From contig NC_134366.1 of NCBI RefSeq assembly GCF_035582795.1, positions 107,391,756 through 107,455,755 of the forward strand: a DNA stretch of 64,000 nucleotides, written 5' to 3'. Below are positions 35,761-48,895 of the stretch, in pieces. Below the pieces are notes generated by a model that was given only the letters and a program-made list of their open reading frames with translations, did not search any database and was not told the origin of the DNA. The DNA comes from Mycteria americana. Its lineage: Eukaryota > Chordata > Aves > Ciconiiformes > Ciconiidae. Both the position numbers and the translations under genes were made by a program. Position 1 is the stretch's first letter. Each line of letters starts with the position of its first letter.

Positions 35761-38752
35761 CGAGGCTGTAGCCTGAGGGTGCCTGTGGCCCTGCGTTCAA
35801 ACAGAAAATGCCGATTAAATTCAGATTGGCAGCGACGCAAGGTCTATCAGGGCCACGGCAGCAAGGTGATTCAGAGCAGGGGCGATAACGTGTCTGTGAT
35901 CCTGGTCTTGTGCCCCTCCTCACCCCGTCCCCCCGGCCGGGCTGGCTGTATCTGGGGGGAGGAAGGGGCTCCGCTCCTTGCTCACTTGGCCAGCTGCTGG
36001 AGGACGCCTGCAAAGTCAAGTTGTCCTTTGCAGTGCCTAGGCGAGGGCAAAATGAGAGCCAGCAAGTCAAAGTTCCTTGATTCTCCGCTGTACACCAGGT
36101 AATAGCAGCTAATTTATGGCAATTAGGAAGTCTCCCTCAAGAGCCGTAAGCTGACACCAGGCGTATTTTGGCAGTGTCCCCGCTAGCCGTGCTCCTCGGC
36201 CCCGGGAACCGCAGGGAAGACAACTCATGAGCTGGCTAATCCGCCGTTACATTTGCCGAGGGGATCCCCGGCGGGGAACCATGAATAATTTCCACCTGCT
36301 TCGTACTGAGCGACTGGCATGATGGGAACTGGGGGAGACGGATGAATATACTGCAGGAGAGGTGGCCTCCTGTCAGTCCTTTAAATAAGGCTTGTTTCTT
36401 AGTCCGAAATGCTGGGCATCGCAGGTCTAGCGGCTTTGTCCGGCTTGCCGGTGTGGTGGGCTGCAGAGATGCCGTCGGCTCCGAGCAAGCCGGAGGTCAT
36501 CGGTTCTCTGCAAACCTGGCAGCTCTGCCAGCCCAGACATCGCTAAAAGAGACGACGAGGCAGGAGAGCGTGCCTTGCTGTATGGATGCCGCGCTGTAGC
36601 CCGACTATAAACTCCCGGCTCCTGAAAATCCTTTCAAGGCTGGCAAAGGGGGTTAGCATTAGCAGGAGCTTTGGGAATAGTATTTCTCCTTGTGTTTCAG
36701 TAAGGATAAACGAGCAGGCAGAGAGGAATTATTAGCTATAGATTTAGCTGACAAGAATGCGTACGGGAGAAAAACGTATTTCAGGAAGCTGAGCAACTCC
36801 TCAGCGGTGATTTGTTTTTTAGAGGCGTAATATAGTTGTTGAAGTTTGAAAGGAACGGAGCTGGTGGCTCAGGTCCTTCCTGGTTTCTGTAACTTACTGG
36901 AATTACCCGAATTCATTAAGAAACCTGAACGATCAGCCGGGGGCTTGTTTGTTTGTTTGTTTTCTCCCTGTGACTTTTATGTGGCTGGTTATTTTGTTAC
37001 TTTTCCAGCGGTTTTCTGACTGTTTAATTACGGTTTTCAAAACTAGCTCTAAATAGCATAGCGTATGGGTGTTTGGAGGAGAGAGTTTGTGGAAACCTAA
37101 TTATGCTCCAGCACTATTCATACTGCTTATGTTTCAGGGATATTACCCAAGAGTTAATTTATTTCCTTTCTCTGTATACAAAATAGGAATCCACTGCTAT
37201 TTTTACAAAGGTATGTGTATCATAAGAATGAACCACAATGATTTTTTAGTTTATAGATCTGTTAAAGGATTTTAATGAGACTGAACTGCAAGAGGAAACT
37301 GAGTTTTTTGTATTAATTTGGAAACTACCAGATTTAACTGTTATGTTTTAATCTCTTACATGGAAAATACTCTCTTCTTGGAATTAGCTTCTACATAATA
37401 TTCTGAAAATAAAAAGGTACCTCGTCTTTCTTTTGAAATCAGTAACTACTTAAGATATTTTTATAAATTCTTGATTTTTATGTAGACTGGCAGGGTCTGT
37501 GGGGACCTGGAGGTATGATTCCCTCTAATTAGGTTTTGAAGCGTATCCCTGTTGTTTCCTTCTTGAAAAGGTCCATAGCTTTAGAACATTCAGTGCTGCC
37601 ACTGAAATCGTTCAGACCACAAATACTGCAGCAGCCTTTCAATTTTTTTTGTTGGATAGCTCACCTTTTTAAGTAAGTCGGTGTGTCATTTCCAGTATCT
37701 AGTTAAGTTCTGTAACTTACTTCGAAATAGGTATTTCTTTCTGTGCTTTTAGATAGAGAGGTAATATTCCCACAAAAGAGCTTGTCATACCCACTGACTG
37801 TCATGCTGACAGTCTGTCATCCACGTGGCTGGAAGAGATCTCCCATGGAGTCGAGCCTCCTTGGGCGCTATTTCTGCACGCAACCCTACTCCTCAGAATC
37901 GCCCAGTTCTTTCTGATTGACCCCACTATATACTATTTGCTTAACCGTGTCTTACCAATGGAATTTAAAACTTTGTTTAAAAAGTTTAATATGCAGCTTA
38001 TATTAAACAAAATAGAATAAAGAGAATGGACATTAGGGACATTATTGTAAATGTTCTTAGAATAATCTTGCTCTTATAACTTCTGTGTTCAGAAATTTCC
38101 CACCTCGGGAAGATAACCAGTAACTTTTTGGGATGTGTTTTCAAAGATCTCTAAAACTTACCCATGGACCAGACTAGCCTGAAAACTGCTTTACACTTTT
38201 TTTGTGATAATTAGACTTTAAGTTTGGGTGAAAACTTGGATGTTAAGAAAATAGTGGATTAGGGTACTTAGGTTTTTTAAATAGGACTTCATATATTCAA
38301 TGAACAGCTTCCACTGCTGTGAGTTATTGCATCCCGCTTGAATTGCTTTGAGAAAAAAAGCATCCAGACAATGAGAAATGCCCAATTAGTGAATATGTCT
38401 GGAAAATCTGATTTGAGCAACTTGTCTAGCATTTCACAAGGACATAAAAATTATATTTGCTTGAATAACATTAATTCAGGAATCTTCTTGTTTCTGAGTA
38501 CTTGATTTGCTCTTTTGTTATGGCTTTGCTTAACATAAGTTCCTTTGGAAAGAAAAAAATAGAACAACCCTCTCCAGTAAGAGCTAGGGAAAATACAGAC
38601 ATTTCACAGGATGGACTGATTTTTAAGTGGCTGTGAGGAAGGTTAAAACCATTATATCCTGGCAGAGACCTCTCACTTGAATTAATGGCATAATGGGTAC
38701 CACTGAAAGTAGTTCTCCTCTGTCAACCAGCCACCTGAAAAACAGACACAGA

Positions 38753-38913
38753 ATATTTCTATATACTTATGGAATTTTTCTATATACTTATACTATATTT
38801 CTATATACTTCTATATACTTTCTATATACTTATATACTTTTCTATATACTTATAGAATTTTTCTATATACTTATACTATATTTTTCTATATACTTCTATA
38901 TACTTCTATATAC
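38753..38913. repeat. AT-rich minisatellite, TTCTATATACT units
   Basis: About ten copies of a TTCTATATACT-like unit occupy 160 bp. A higher-order period of about 83 bp is visible: the block starting GAATTTTTCTATATACTTAT recurs at 38772 and 38855. It translates to a tyrosine- and isoleucine-rich chance frame. Confidence 0.9.
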
Positions 38914-41864
38914 AAAGGCCTAGCAACCTTGGGCTCTCTGTCCAGGCCGGGGATCCCGTGTTTTCCAGTGGTTGTTTTTTCACCATCCTTGCCTCTTCCA
39001 CTCTGTGGTCCCTCTCCTCTGGCGTTCCTCGTGGTCTTCTTTCCACCTCTGCTGTACCTGCCAGCTTTCTTTCCTTTATAGTCAGTTCTTAGCTTTGTAC
39101 TCGGACCATTTTCTGCTCTCGGGCAAGGAGACCACTGAGATCATACCAATATGACAAATACACAAGTTTGCCAGCGCTGATTTTTGGTGCTGAAGCCACA
39201 GCTCACCTGGGACACCACGAAGAAGGAGTGCATGGAAAGGGGAGCCTGTGACCAGTTTTTCTGGTGGCGTGCAACAGATAACCCTCTTCTAGCAGCTTAA
39301 AATTTCAGGTGGATTGGATATATTTTCACATAGCAGAATACAATGGCCTGAGCCTTGGAAATCATACCTCCTCCGCTGCACCTTGTATCTCGGCTCCTGC
39401 ATGCAAACGTGGAAAAGCTCAAACACCTTAATGGTACAAGTTGCAATTTTGTTACTTAAAGAAAAAAAAGACAAAACACCGTATGTGCCCCAACTTCATT
39501 CTTAAAAACTACAGCTGGAAATTTTCTGTGAAAACAATGTATAAACAACTTAAGACATGATCTTATGGTGGAAAATTTTATACAACGTTAACTAAAAATA
39601 CAGTTCCCAGCTCTGTGTATTATTGCAACTTCGGAGTTGGCAAGTTGCGTTAAAATCAAAGAACTCTGTATTTGCTCGAGAAGCTGTTTAGCAAGTTAAA
39701 AAATGCCAACATTTTGGACTATCAGACTCACTTTCTCAAATAAGTCAAATACCCTCATTTTCATGGGGATGTTTCTGAGAGTCCCTCACAACTTAGCCTG
39801 CAGAAAATGTATACAGCTTTTTCTTCCAGGATCAATAAGCCTGTCTATTTCTTGTTATGGAAAGGAAAATAATGCAAATGCAACAAGTATTTATGCTATT
39901 TATCTCATAGAAAAATCAGCAGAATAATATCGTTGGGTAACACCAAAAAGCACTTTTTCAGAGCAGGAAGGGGAAGTTACAGGGTTTGGTTTTGGGGAGG
40001 GGGTTGGGTTTGGTTTTGTTTTTTAAATGTGACAGAAATCCCAATTTAAAGTATGGTTTTGTGAGCCAAGGTATTGAGGATTGACCTTGCCCAGGGTTTC
40101 GCCCTCCTGCTCCTGGCTGTGTATCCCACCACAGACCTTGTCCTACCTCAGCCTTCAATGCACCCCGTTCTCAACTGGGTCACCTCGCTAAGAAGAGGCA
40201 GAACACTAATGCAGCAAAAAGTGGATATTGTCTTTTCTTTGTGTTATTACTGACTTACTGACTGTTGTGGCAAGTACCAGACGGGACAGGGCCACGAGGC
40301 GGAGAGCAGGGAGAGAGAACGAGGAGATGTGAGGCCTCGTCCCCGGCGGCACCAGCGAGCTGCCTGCAAAAGCGGACCCTTGCGGCACCTGGAGAAGGTC
40401 CTGTAGCGCGAGCTCCTGCCAACGCTTTGCTGCCCGGCCAACGGAGCAGCGTAGGCTCCAGAGGTTAACCAAATAGGAAGATGAAGTCGTCAGGAAAAAG
40501 TTTGTACCTCTTTGCTTGGCCAGTGAGGCCATATATGTATTTTACATATGGCATGACTTTTGAGTGAGTTCTTGGTATTTCTCCGTGACCACACATCACA
40601 TAGTCAGACTTGCATGCCTCCCTGGCTTGGACAGACTCGCTACAGCCATAAATACATCTTATGGCATAGATTTTCATCACAACACTGAAAGAATGAATTT
40701 CAGTATTTCTCTTTCTGCATAACGGGCAGAAATCTTGTGGAATAAAGATCTGACCTTTCTGAAAATGGAGAGTAGTGTGTGGGGATGTGCAGTCAGATTG
40801 CCAGGGAAATTTCCTGCAGATTTTCAGCGTAACTGAAGTCTGTCAGACAGAAAAGGTTTGTTCCCTTTTTCAGAGTCTTACATAGCCAGTATAGAAGCAC
40901 TGCGTATGATTCATTTTCTTGTTTAATTTGCCTTGTTCTTCATGTTACACTTCACTAAATATATTTACTTTTATTTCTGCCATTCCACATGACAGAATTT
41001 ATCTGCAAGAAAGGAAGTTTAACTGCAAGAAAGCCTTTATAGACAGAGAGTGAAGCGGCAAAACACGAGGCAGGAATCTAATGCAAGATGTTAAGCACTG
41101 TCTTTCCCGAAATCGAGGTGCAATTAAAGTTCTTATTCCACTAAAGAACTTGAAACCTGTAAAGTAATATGGTAGCATAATGGGAAGCAGCTCTTAATGA
41201 GCTTATGCAGTTATTGCAAGTTAAAACCAGTTGCATGTTTGGCTAACAAAATACCGAGAATACATTATCATTAAATGTTGGTGATAATGCAGTCGCAACA
41301 ATAGCAATATACATAAGCCTCACAGAGCTATTAAATTTACTGTATCTTCTATGAGGAGCAAAAACAAGCAAAGAAAACAAGACACAGCTGTAGGGAAAAA
41401 AACCCCACAGGATTAAGCCAAGAAAGCATGGTAGCTAACAAAAAAGAGCAATCAAGTTCACCTTGAATAGCAAAAACAAAAGAACCCCAAAGAAAACAAA
41501 ACATAAAACTTCTATCTCAGAGGAATCCTCTTTTTCAGAGTTAGCGTCTCTGGAAACATGCTTGGTGGGAGATTTTAATCACCTAATCAAACAAGTAATA
41601 GAAACATTAATGATTTCTAATCTGCTGAAACTCGGCGTCTCTTGGGGTTAGCTTCATCATCTGAACTTACAAGATCTGCATCTGCCAGCTTGGCTCATGA
41701 GCACAAAACCCAAGGAAAAACAAGCTATTTCCGAGAGCTGTGTGAACCCTTGAACAACTGATTTGAAACACTGCGTAAAATATACAGGTTTTTTCCCTTG
41801 TGTTTATGGAAGCAGCCTTCCCGGACAGTGGACAGTAGGGAAGCTGAGGACACGGTGGCTGTAC

Positions 41865-42966
41865 TGTCCTTCTACTCCTGCCCCTCCCTGCAACCTGGCA
41901 TTACCTGCGGGCTTGCCAATGGTGTCTTCTGTCTCAGCACAGGCCATGGATGAAGATTAAATTAAAGGGTATTTGTCCCTGGTGTACCCGGCTTGTTGCT
42001 GGCTACCAGTGGCATAGCAAGCCATTGACCTTCTGAGCCTGGCAGTCCAGCCAATTTGCAGCCAATCTGTCTGTCCCACCTGTATTTTCTTAGCTTAAAA
42101 AGGAGACTGCTGTGGTGGATAGTGTCAGAAGTCTAAATATATTTTATTTCTACCACTCTCCCTTCAGACTCTTCCTTCATGGAAGAGAGTGAGCGGGGAC
42201 AAGCATGATTTGCTCTTGAAAAATGCGTGCTGGCTGCTCCTGCTAGTCTCCTTCTCCTGTCTGTCTTTGGAGATGGATTACGAGAGGACATTCTCCTGGG
42301 GATTTTCCAGGGGCTGAGGTAAGGCTGACCCACTGATTGTTCCCTGGGTCCTCTGGTCCTCTTCCTGCCCTCCCTAAAGATGGGAATAACGTTAGCCTTT
42401 TTCTAGTCATCAGGGACCTTCCCCTGTGACCTTGATTTTTCACGGGTGATTGACAACGGCTTCACAATCACATCAGTCAACTCTGTCAGATCCTTGGGTG
42501 AAACCCGTCTGGCCTGATGGATCTGAACATATCCAGTTGGTCCAAGTGGTCTCTAACCTATTGCTACATTGGTGTTGGCTGGCCCTCTGTTTTCTGGACG
42601 GGGTTGATACTTGCTGGGACTTGGGAGCAGACTTTGTCTACAAAGACTTGTAAGAAAAGACACTGAGTGCTTTAGCCTCTTCTTTGATGCCTGTTGTTTG
42701 TCTCTTCCCCATCCATCAACAGACTTACGTTTTTCCTGACCTTCCTCTTGCAAATAGCATTCCCAAAGAATTGTTTCTTTTTAACCTTAATGTCCCTTGC
42801 TAGCTCCAGCTGGGCTTTTGCCTTCCTGTTTTTGGGCCAGAGTGCCCAGGCAATGCTTTTATTCTCCTCCTGTCTTGCCTATCTTTATTTACACTTGTGT
42901 GCTCCCTTTTTCTATTTTCAGTTCATTAAGACTCTTCTTCTCAGACAGGCGGGTGCTCTGCCAGAA
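41865..42966 (-). mobile_element. Degenerate CR1 LINE internal fragment, minus strand
   Basis: Read on the minus strand, 42966 to about 42500 covers the linker between the CR1 endonuclease and reverse transcriptase. It includes KAKAQLELARDIK with KRKVRKNV, matching the recalled KAKAHLELARDVKGNKK...KRKTRENV pattern. 42480-42240 covers the start of the reverse transcriptase (VPDDWKKANVIPIF-like, then DPGN...VSLTS.PGK), and 42160-41865 reaches the YLDF motif and the SK.AG.ARL region before the homology ends. Frames are broken throughout by stops and indels. Both ends of the element are missing, including the 3' tail. This is an old copy, more diverged than the one at 24.6 kb. Confidence 0.7.
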
Positions 42967-43924
42967 AGGTGACTTCAAGCCAGGGAACAGTCAAAGGCGT
43001 ATAAAGGTGTACTTGTGAAAAATACAGCGGGTGAACGACTTTTGTAAAGGAGATAGATTTAGGCCGATGAGGGCAAGGACTTTATAATAAGAGGTAGTGG
43101 TGTCCTTGTTTGTCCAGGAAGAGGAGGATGACTGTAAGGACATCAGAGTCGGTGAAATGTCAGCCTGTTCATCCTGGTTTTGGAGACATTTTTCATTTCA
43201 TGCTAAACTTCATATTACTGCAGCTAGATTGCTGCCAAGACACGATTCACTGCGTGGAGTCAAAAGTAGACAGGGCAGCAGGAAAAATGAAATACCGTTT
43301 TTCGGTATTTCGTTATAAAATAAACAAAAAGTTATTTCGAATAACGAAAGCAGAGAGCTTTCTGAGGAAATGGAAGAGTTGTGTCTGTCTACGTAGGAAG
43401 AGTCTGTAGGGCTCTTACGTAGGAAGGTTAGCCTGTAAGGGGAGTTAGAGAGGGTCGTTGGCTGGATGTCAGAAAAGGTGTGGCAGGATGGCAGAGCGAG
43501 CTCCATGGGGTGAGGACAGTTATTCCTCAGAGAAGAGGAATTTGAAGATAAAAAGATCAGAAGGAAGGGTTCCTTATTAAGTCTGGGTCAAGTAGCTGAG
43601 ACAGGCTAAAACAAGTGAGAAGGGAAAGGTCTTCAGTCGGAAGTGAATGAAGATTAAAATTGCTTCAGTTCAAGGTAAAAGTTAAAGAAACAGGAAGAGG
43701 AAGAGGGAAGTATAAGAACAGAAGGAACAGTAAAAAGGGGATCTTGAGATGCCAGCTAGGAAAGAAAGAGTAAAAATCTTGCTGCCCTCAAAAAAGGAGA
43801 AAGCACAAGCCCGCGGGGTGAGAACAGGAACCCTTCATAGCCATTGGGGAGCAAAACTGGATCGTCGTGAGAGAAGAGGCTGTGGGTGGCCGTGAGGCAG
43901 GACGCAGTGCGGAGGGCATGGCAG

Positions 43925-43981
43925 GGAGGGCACGGCGGGGAGGGGAGGGCACGGCGGGGAGGGGAGGGCACGGCGGGGAGG
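43925..43981. repeat. Tandem repeat, 3 x 19 bp, GC-rich
   Basis: Three perfect copies of GGAGGGCACGGCGGGGAGG lie head to tail, flanked by decayed partial units on both sides. The G-rich strand could form quadruplexes. Confidence 0.92.
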
Positions 43982-46406
43982 GCATGGGCAGCAACCCGCG
44001 TGTTGGAAAAGCAACTGGAGAAAGGGTGTTGAAAAAGGGAGAAGAGAGTAAGGGATGGTGTTACATCTAGCTGAGGAACTGGCAAAGTGAGAGAAAAAGT
44101 AAATGAAGAAGAAAGAAATGTCTTGAAGATGCCTGAAAAAAACCTCCTACATTAGGAAGCAGCGGAGGGGAAATCAGTTCATCAAAGTCTAATTTCTTTC
44201 TTTTTTTCTGTCTTTCTTAAAACAAAACCCCAGAAAAACAAACCTTCCCCCTGCTAGTGTATCTTTATCTAAATCCTTTTATCAGTTATTGTGGTTTCCA
44301 GTTAGAAATATATCTCTATATATTCTCTGTTTAAGAGACCATAAGGAAAAATGACAGATTAAACCCCTAATCCTGAAAATATGCATATGCTTAATTCTGC
44401 AGTCTTATACTTATGTTCTTAACTGTTTTGTTAGATCAGAGCTGGAGTGCTCAACTGCTTTAAACATTGAAAATGAAGATGCTTTCAAAAGGATTTAATG
44501 CCGTTTCAGACTTAACAGATTTGGATATTAGGTCAATAATACTTAAAAAAAAAACCCACCCTGAAAGACACACATAATTTTTAATTTGCTATGATATCTT
44601 TGTACAACAGTAAATTCCACGTATTTGTAATGCATGAGATTTTCAAAGCTGCAGTTACTTACTTAATGTTTATTGGTACCTTTGAAAATCTCCTCCTAAT
44701 TAATTTCAGAAAAATGTATGTTCAAATCCAAAATTAAATTAAGACACATATGATGCTGGACCTAATCTGCAGTGACTGGATCAAGCTTTTAAATTAAAAC
44801 TGGCTAGGTATTTTTCTGGTTTGGAATCAGAAATATGGAACATGCACAAGCTGGTTTTTGTCTTCATCATTCATACCTAATTCATTCAAAACGTTTGATT
44901 AATAATTTTTAATTGAGATTTTTCGTTGGAACATCTAGTTGTGCTGTCTGGTTAAAAAGAATTAAACTATATTGTCAGGGTTTTCTGAGCATACTCTGAT
45001 TTTATTCCTAGAGTACCATATTAAAATGAATGCAGTTGATATGACAGAAATTTATAAACTCATTTAGAGGCCATTCTATTAAAAAAATATAATTAATTTT
45101 TGCATTCTTTTCTTACATGTTTCAAACTTTTGATGAAGAAAATTAGATTGGTGACAAAGAAACTGTTCCCTCTTTTTCCACTGATTAATATTGTTTATAA
45201 ATGTGGAATCACCAAATGCTGTATTTTTATCCTATAGTCTCTATGGAGAAATGCACAAATGGTGGTGTAATTTTGTCTCTGTGACTTAGAAAAATAAGTC
45301 TTATTCCTCTCTTCTTTTACATAGTTATTATCCAACATAAATGTTATGTTATTACACTGTCAGAGCTTAATGTAGACATGCTGATCTTCATTGACTTTTA
45401 TCTTGGCAACTGCAAGAGGTTTTGTGATGAAATTTGGTATCCCGATTTAGGTTCTCAAATCATTATATTTACCTATAGGTGGGGTTTTTTGCATATTTAA
45501 AAGTATAGTATAAAGTTTAAACATGCGAGTTGTTTTTGAAAGACAGATCATTCAGAAAGGATTATAATTTTCTATGTGTTACAAGATTTTTCAGAAAATT
45601 AACGTTGCTTTCTGTTCAGGTCTTAAAGTAAAGGGCTCATAATTAAATGCCATCAGTATCGTTTGGGTTTGGTGACTCAGTAAAAACAGGGCATCTTGTT
45701 GCATAGCGCAGGCGTAAGAGAAAGCGTGTTTTGGAGAAAAACGGGGGGGAGAAAAACTGATGAAAATAAATGTTTCTATATGGAACCAAGGCCCTTTTGT
45801 GAAAGCTAATAGTTACAGCTGTATTTGAACAACATATATTAAACACAGGAGGCACAGTTATGGGGTCTCCTTCAGCCCCAAGGGAAATACAGTGTCCTGG
45901 TGTGCTTTCCCAGCAGCAGCGTAAGCCAGTGACTGATTCATCAGAAAGTCTTCTAGCTGAATACTCCTCCCTTGAATGCACCTGCCTGCCTAAAAAAGGA
46001 CCTGCTAGTTCTGGAAAACCTTGCTGACCCATCCTGGAAACAGAGAGGAAGACGAAGTTGTAACGAGTGTCTGTTTTTCTTTTTATAGCCCGAGGCCATC
46101 TGGGTCATACTCTGCTCCCACACTTCGTACTCTGCACTGTGAGGAAGACAAAGCAAATGCTCTGTTGGTGTGCTTGTCTTGTACATACAGTGATTTTTGT
46201 GTTAAGGGTTTCCCTGGGACAACGTGATTTAAGTTGTCTGACATTTGGACAGTGTTTGGCTTTGACTGAGCTGTCTGACAGATGAATAACACAGTGGATT
46301 AGTGCTGGACACAGCGCATGTGCATTACATATGTATGTCATTTTTGTAAGGTTGGATGAGACACCTGGCCTTGTGCCTATAAAGGCACGTTCTCCATGTA
46401 AGGTGC

Positions 46407-46520
46407 TCCTGTAGCAATATACTAGAGTAGCAATGGTATTACTAGTGTACTAATGCTAACAGAGTTACTTCTGTAGAAATAGTATGCTAGCAGAATTACT
46501 CTGGTAGAAACAGTATATAT
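46407..46520. repeat. Degenerate tandem repeat, period about 31 bp
   Basis: Units such as AGAGTTACTTCTGTAGAAAT at 46461 and AGAATTACTCTGGTAGAAAC at 46492 repeat with divergence. Similar but weaker units (GTAGCAAT...ACTAG) precede them from 46407. Confidence 0.7.
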
Positions 46521-46840
46521 TCTTGAGCAAGAATATTTCTGGCAATATCTTTGTGAGAAATGGTCTTGCAGCCCCTGGGAAACAGCTCATTGCTGAATTC
46601 AGCAAGTATCCCATCCTCTGGCAGCAGCCCCATGCATGAGAAACACGCCAGCATCTTCAGCTCTTCACAGTGGACACAATTTAGAGTTCAGAAACTTCCT
46701 CTGCAGTCCATCACTTTCTTCATTTCATGGATCTGTGCTCTTTGGTGGGGTTTTTTTTGGCTCTCTTGCTTTTTGCCACCCTTTCCCTCTCTGAGATTCT
46801 TCTTATAGACAGCCTTCTCCTCTTCTCCTTAGCCTTGCTA

Positions 46841-46878
46841 TATTTCATTATTTCATTTCATTTCATTATTTCATTCAT
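46841..46878. repeat. (ATTTC)n microsatellite
   Basis: Interrupted ATTTC/ATTATTTC pentamers over about 38 bp. Confidence 0.85.
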
Positions 46879-48864
46879 ATTCCACGCTTATGGACAGAGG
46901 AGATAAAGGCCGCCCTTCCACCTCATCCTGTTCTGCTAATATGTTGCTGTTACAAGCCCACCGCCGTGGTATTTGAGTACCTGCCTACTGCACATTAAAC
47001 AGAACGATAGCATTTGTCATGTAGGATCCTTTCCTTTTCTCTCTCCATCCCCTAGGGAAAATTGGATGCTGATTATATTACTATACTTAATGAGTTTATT
47101 AGTGAAGCAAAAGTTGAGGAGTAGGAAAACACAGACAACAGGAAAAAAATTGGAGGACCGGATTTGTCAAGCCTCTCAGGCACTATAAAACTGTCTGAGG
47201 CAGAGCACGGCTCGTCTCTGCAGGAGATGGAGCTCTCCCCAGGGACTGCGGCGTATGCCGTCTCTGGGTCTAAGGACCATCACAAACATCATCACTGGAT
47301 ATGCAAGCGACAATGCATTTCCTAGCGTTTGTGTGTTCGTTATGCTCTGTGTTTGGCCAAGTGCTGTCTTCTTTTTCCTTCATTGAAACTCACATCTTCC
47401 AAGAAACCTTCGTGCGTTATGCTCCCTCTGTTATTCTGCATTTTTTTTTGCTTTTCTCATCTTGCACAGAGGCTGAATTTCTTGTGGCAGGACAAAGACC
47501 TTTTACTATTGATGAACTACATCAGAAGCGGTTTTTGCGCTGTATATTTAACTAAAAGTGACCCAGCAATCAGGAGAGCACAAGAATTTCAAGCAAGATT
47601 TTATTTCCCAGTGCTAGGAATAGTAAGGGGAAGACACACTTACTGTGTCTTTCTCTGAGAAGCATCCTCGGTCCAGGATGAGTGAAAAAGCAAAGTTGTG
47701 ATTGGATCCGTCACTTGTATCCAGTGTTGCCTTCGGTCGTTCTGGATGCCACTTTTAGTCCTACTGCTCAAACTGCGGCGAGTCATTTTTACTGACATCC
47801 CCTTATGCCTCTCTGAAGTATGAGCAGGTACTTACAGCAGTCAGCATGTAGTGATTGTGGGCTGTATGGGGAGGATATTTGGACAGATGGGATTTTCAGA
47901 GCTGTTTGTCCAGCACGGCCACATCCAGCTGCTCCCTCCTTGGGCTTGTTTGGTGCGTGAGCAAATAAACGCTACGTTTCTCCCTCTTTCTGCTCCAGAC
48001 CTCAGAGAGGTCCAGACAAATTTGACTCACTGTGTAGATCCACTTTGGAAACCATTGTTTGAGTAACTGTGTCTTGGAGACGCAGACTCTTAATTATGGA
48101 GGTGTTCTGGTTCCCTGCCTGCTCAGCGCTGTTTGTTACAAATATAAATAACAGGCTCTATCTGCGTGCAACAGTAGGAGAACAGATTTCTTAGCATTTT
48201 AAGACCAGGTTCAATGGAGATTTTAGCAATGAGTTCGGCAGGTTTTCCTACTATTTCAAACAAAAACTGAAGAGTGCCTGTTCCTACACTCTGAGTGCTC
48301 TGCCAGTTCTTTAAAAGTACAAAATAAAAATTTACGTCAGTCTCGATCTTAATATTGTAGAGCACAGAGTAGTGCCTCTACCTCCTCAAAGGGGCACATG
48401 GGCAGGCGTGTATGCCCTGAAGGCTCTTCTCTAACAGGGCTTTGAATACTCTGCTACTCTACCCAAACCCATCAGCCTGCCCACAGAGCACAAAAATCAC
48501 TGATCGTCCATTTTGCAATATCCTTTTTGGGGGGGTACCAGCGGGGCTAGATCTCAAACACAGGTTTGGATTAAAATATGATAGCGTACTTTAAAATAAA
48601 AACATTCAATACTTTATTATTTGATGTTTGTGATGAGACATTTAGATGTTATTGCCTACATTTTTTACAAAGTACTAAACTTGCTTTCTCATTTATAGAT
48701 ATTTATATATACAGAGGAAAAAAATAAGACACTGCAGTTTGTGAATTTAATTCTGTTGTGGCAAATATCCACGGAGGACTTGCGTAAAAAATGTTGTTTG
48801 CTTAGCAAGAAATGCAAATGCTTTCTTTATAAAAAGTGGTAATTTTTTAAAAAAATAGACAAAC

Positions 48865-48895
48865 ACTTACTAGATCAAAATACTTACTAGATCAA
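48865..48895. repeat. Tandem duplication, period 17 bp
   Basis: ACTTACTAGATCAA starts at 48865 and again at 48882. This is a small recent duplication in AT-rich intron. Confidence 0.8.

Larger units (their letters stand above)
34106..41864 (+). other. TMEFF1: TMEFF1 intron 1, no gene recognised
   Basis: No exon was recognised. The stretch contains T/G-rich low-complexity runs (35055-35105, 39980-40028), a GTTT run (36945-36963), the minisatellite at 38753-38913, a small GC-rich patch at 40270-40450, and two candidate regulatory blocks (35640-36620 and 41040-41350). Confidence 0.5.

Noticed and set aside
38693..38923. Tyr/Ile/Phe-rich frame that looks like a repeat protein
   Set aside because: It is the translation of the TTCTATATACT minisatellite.
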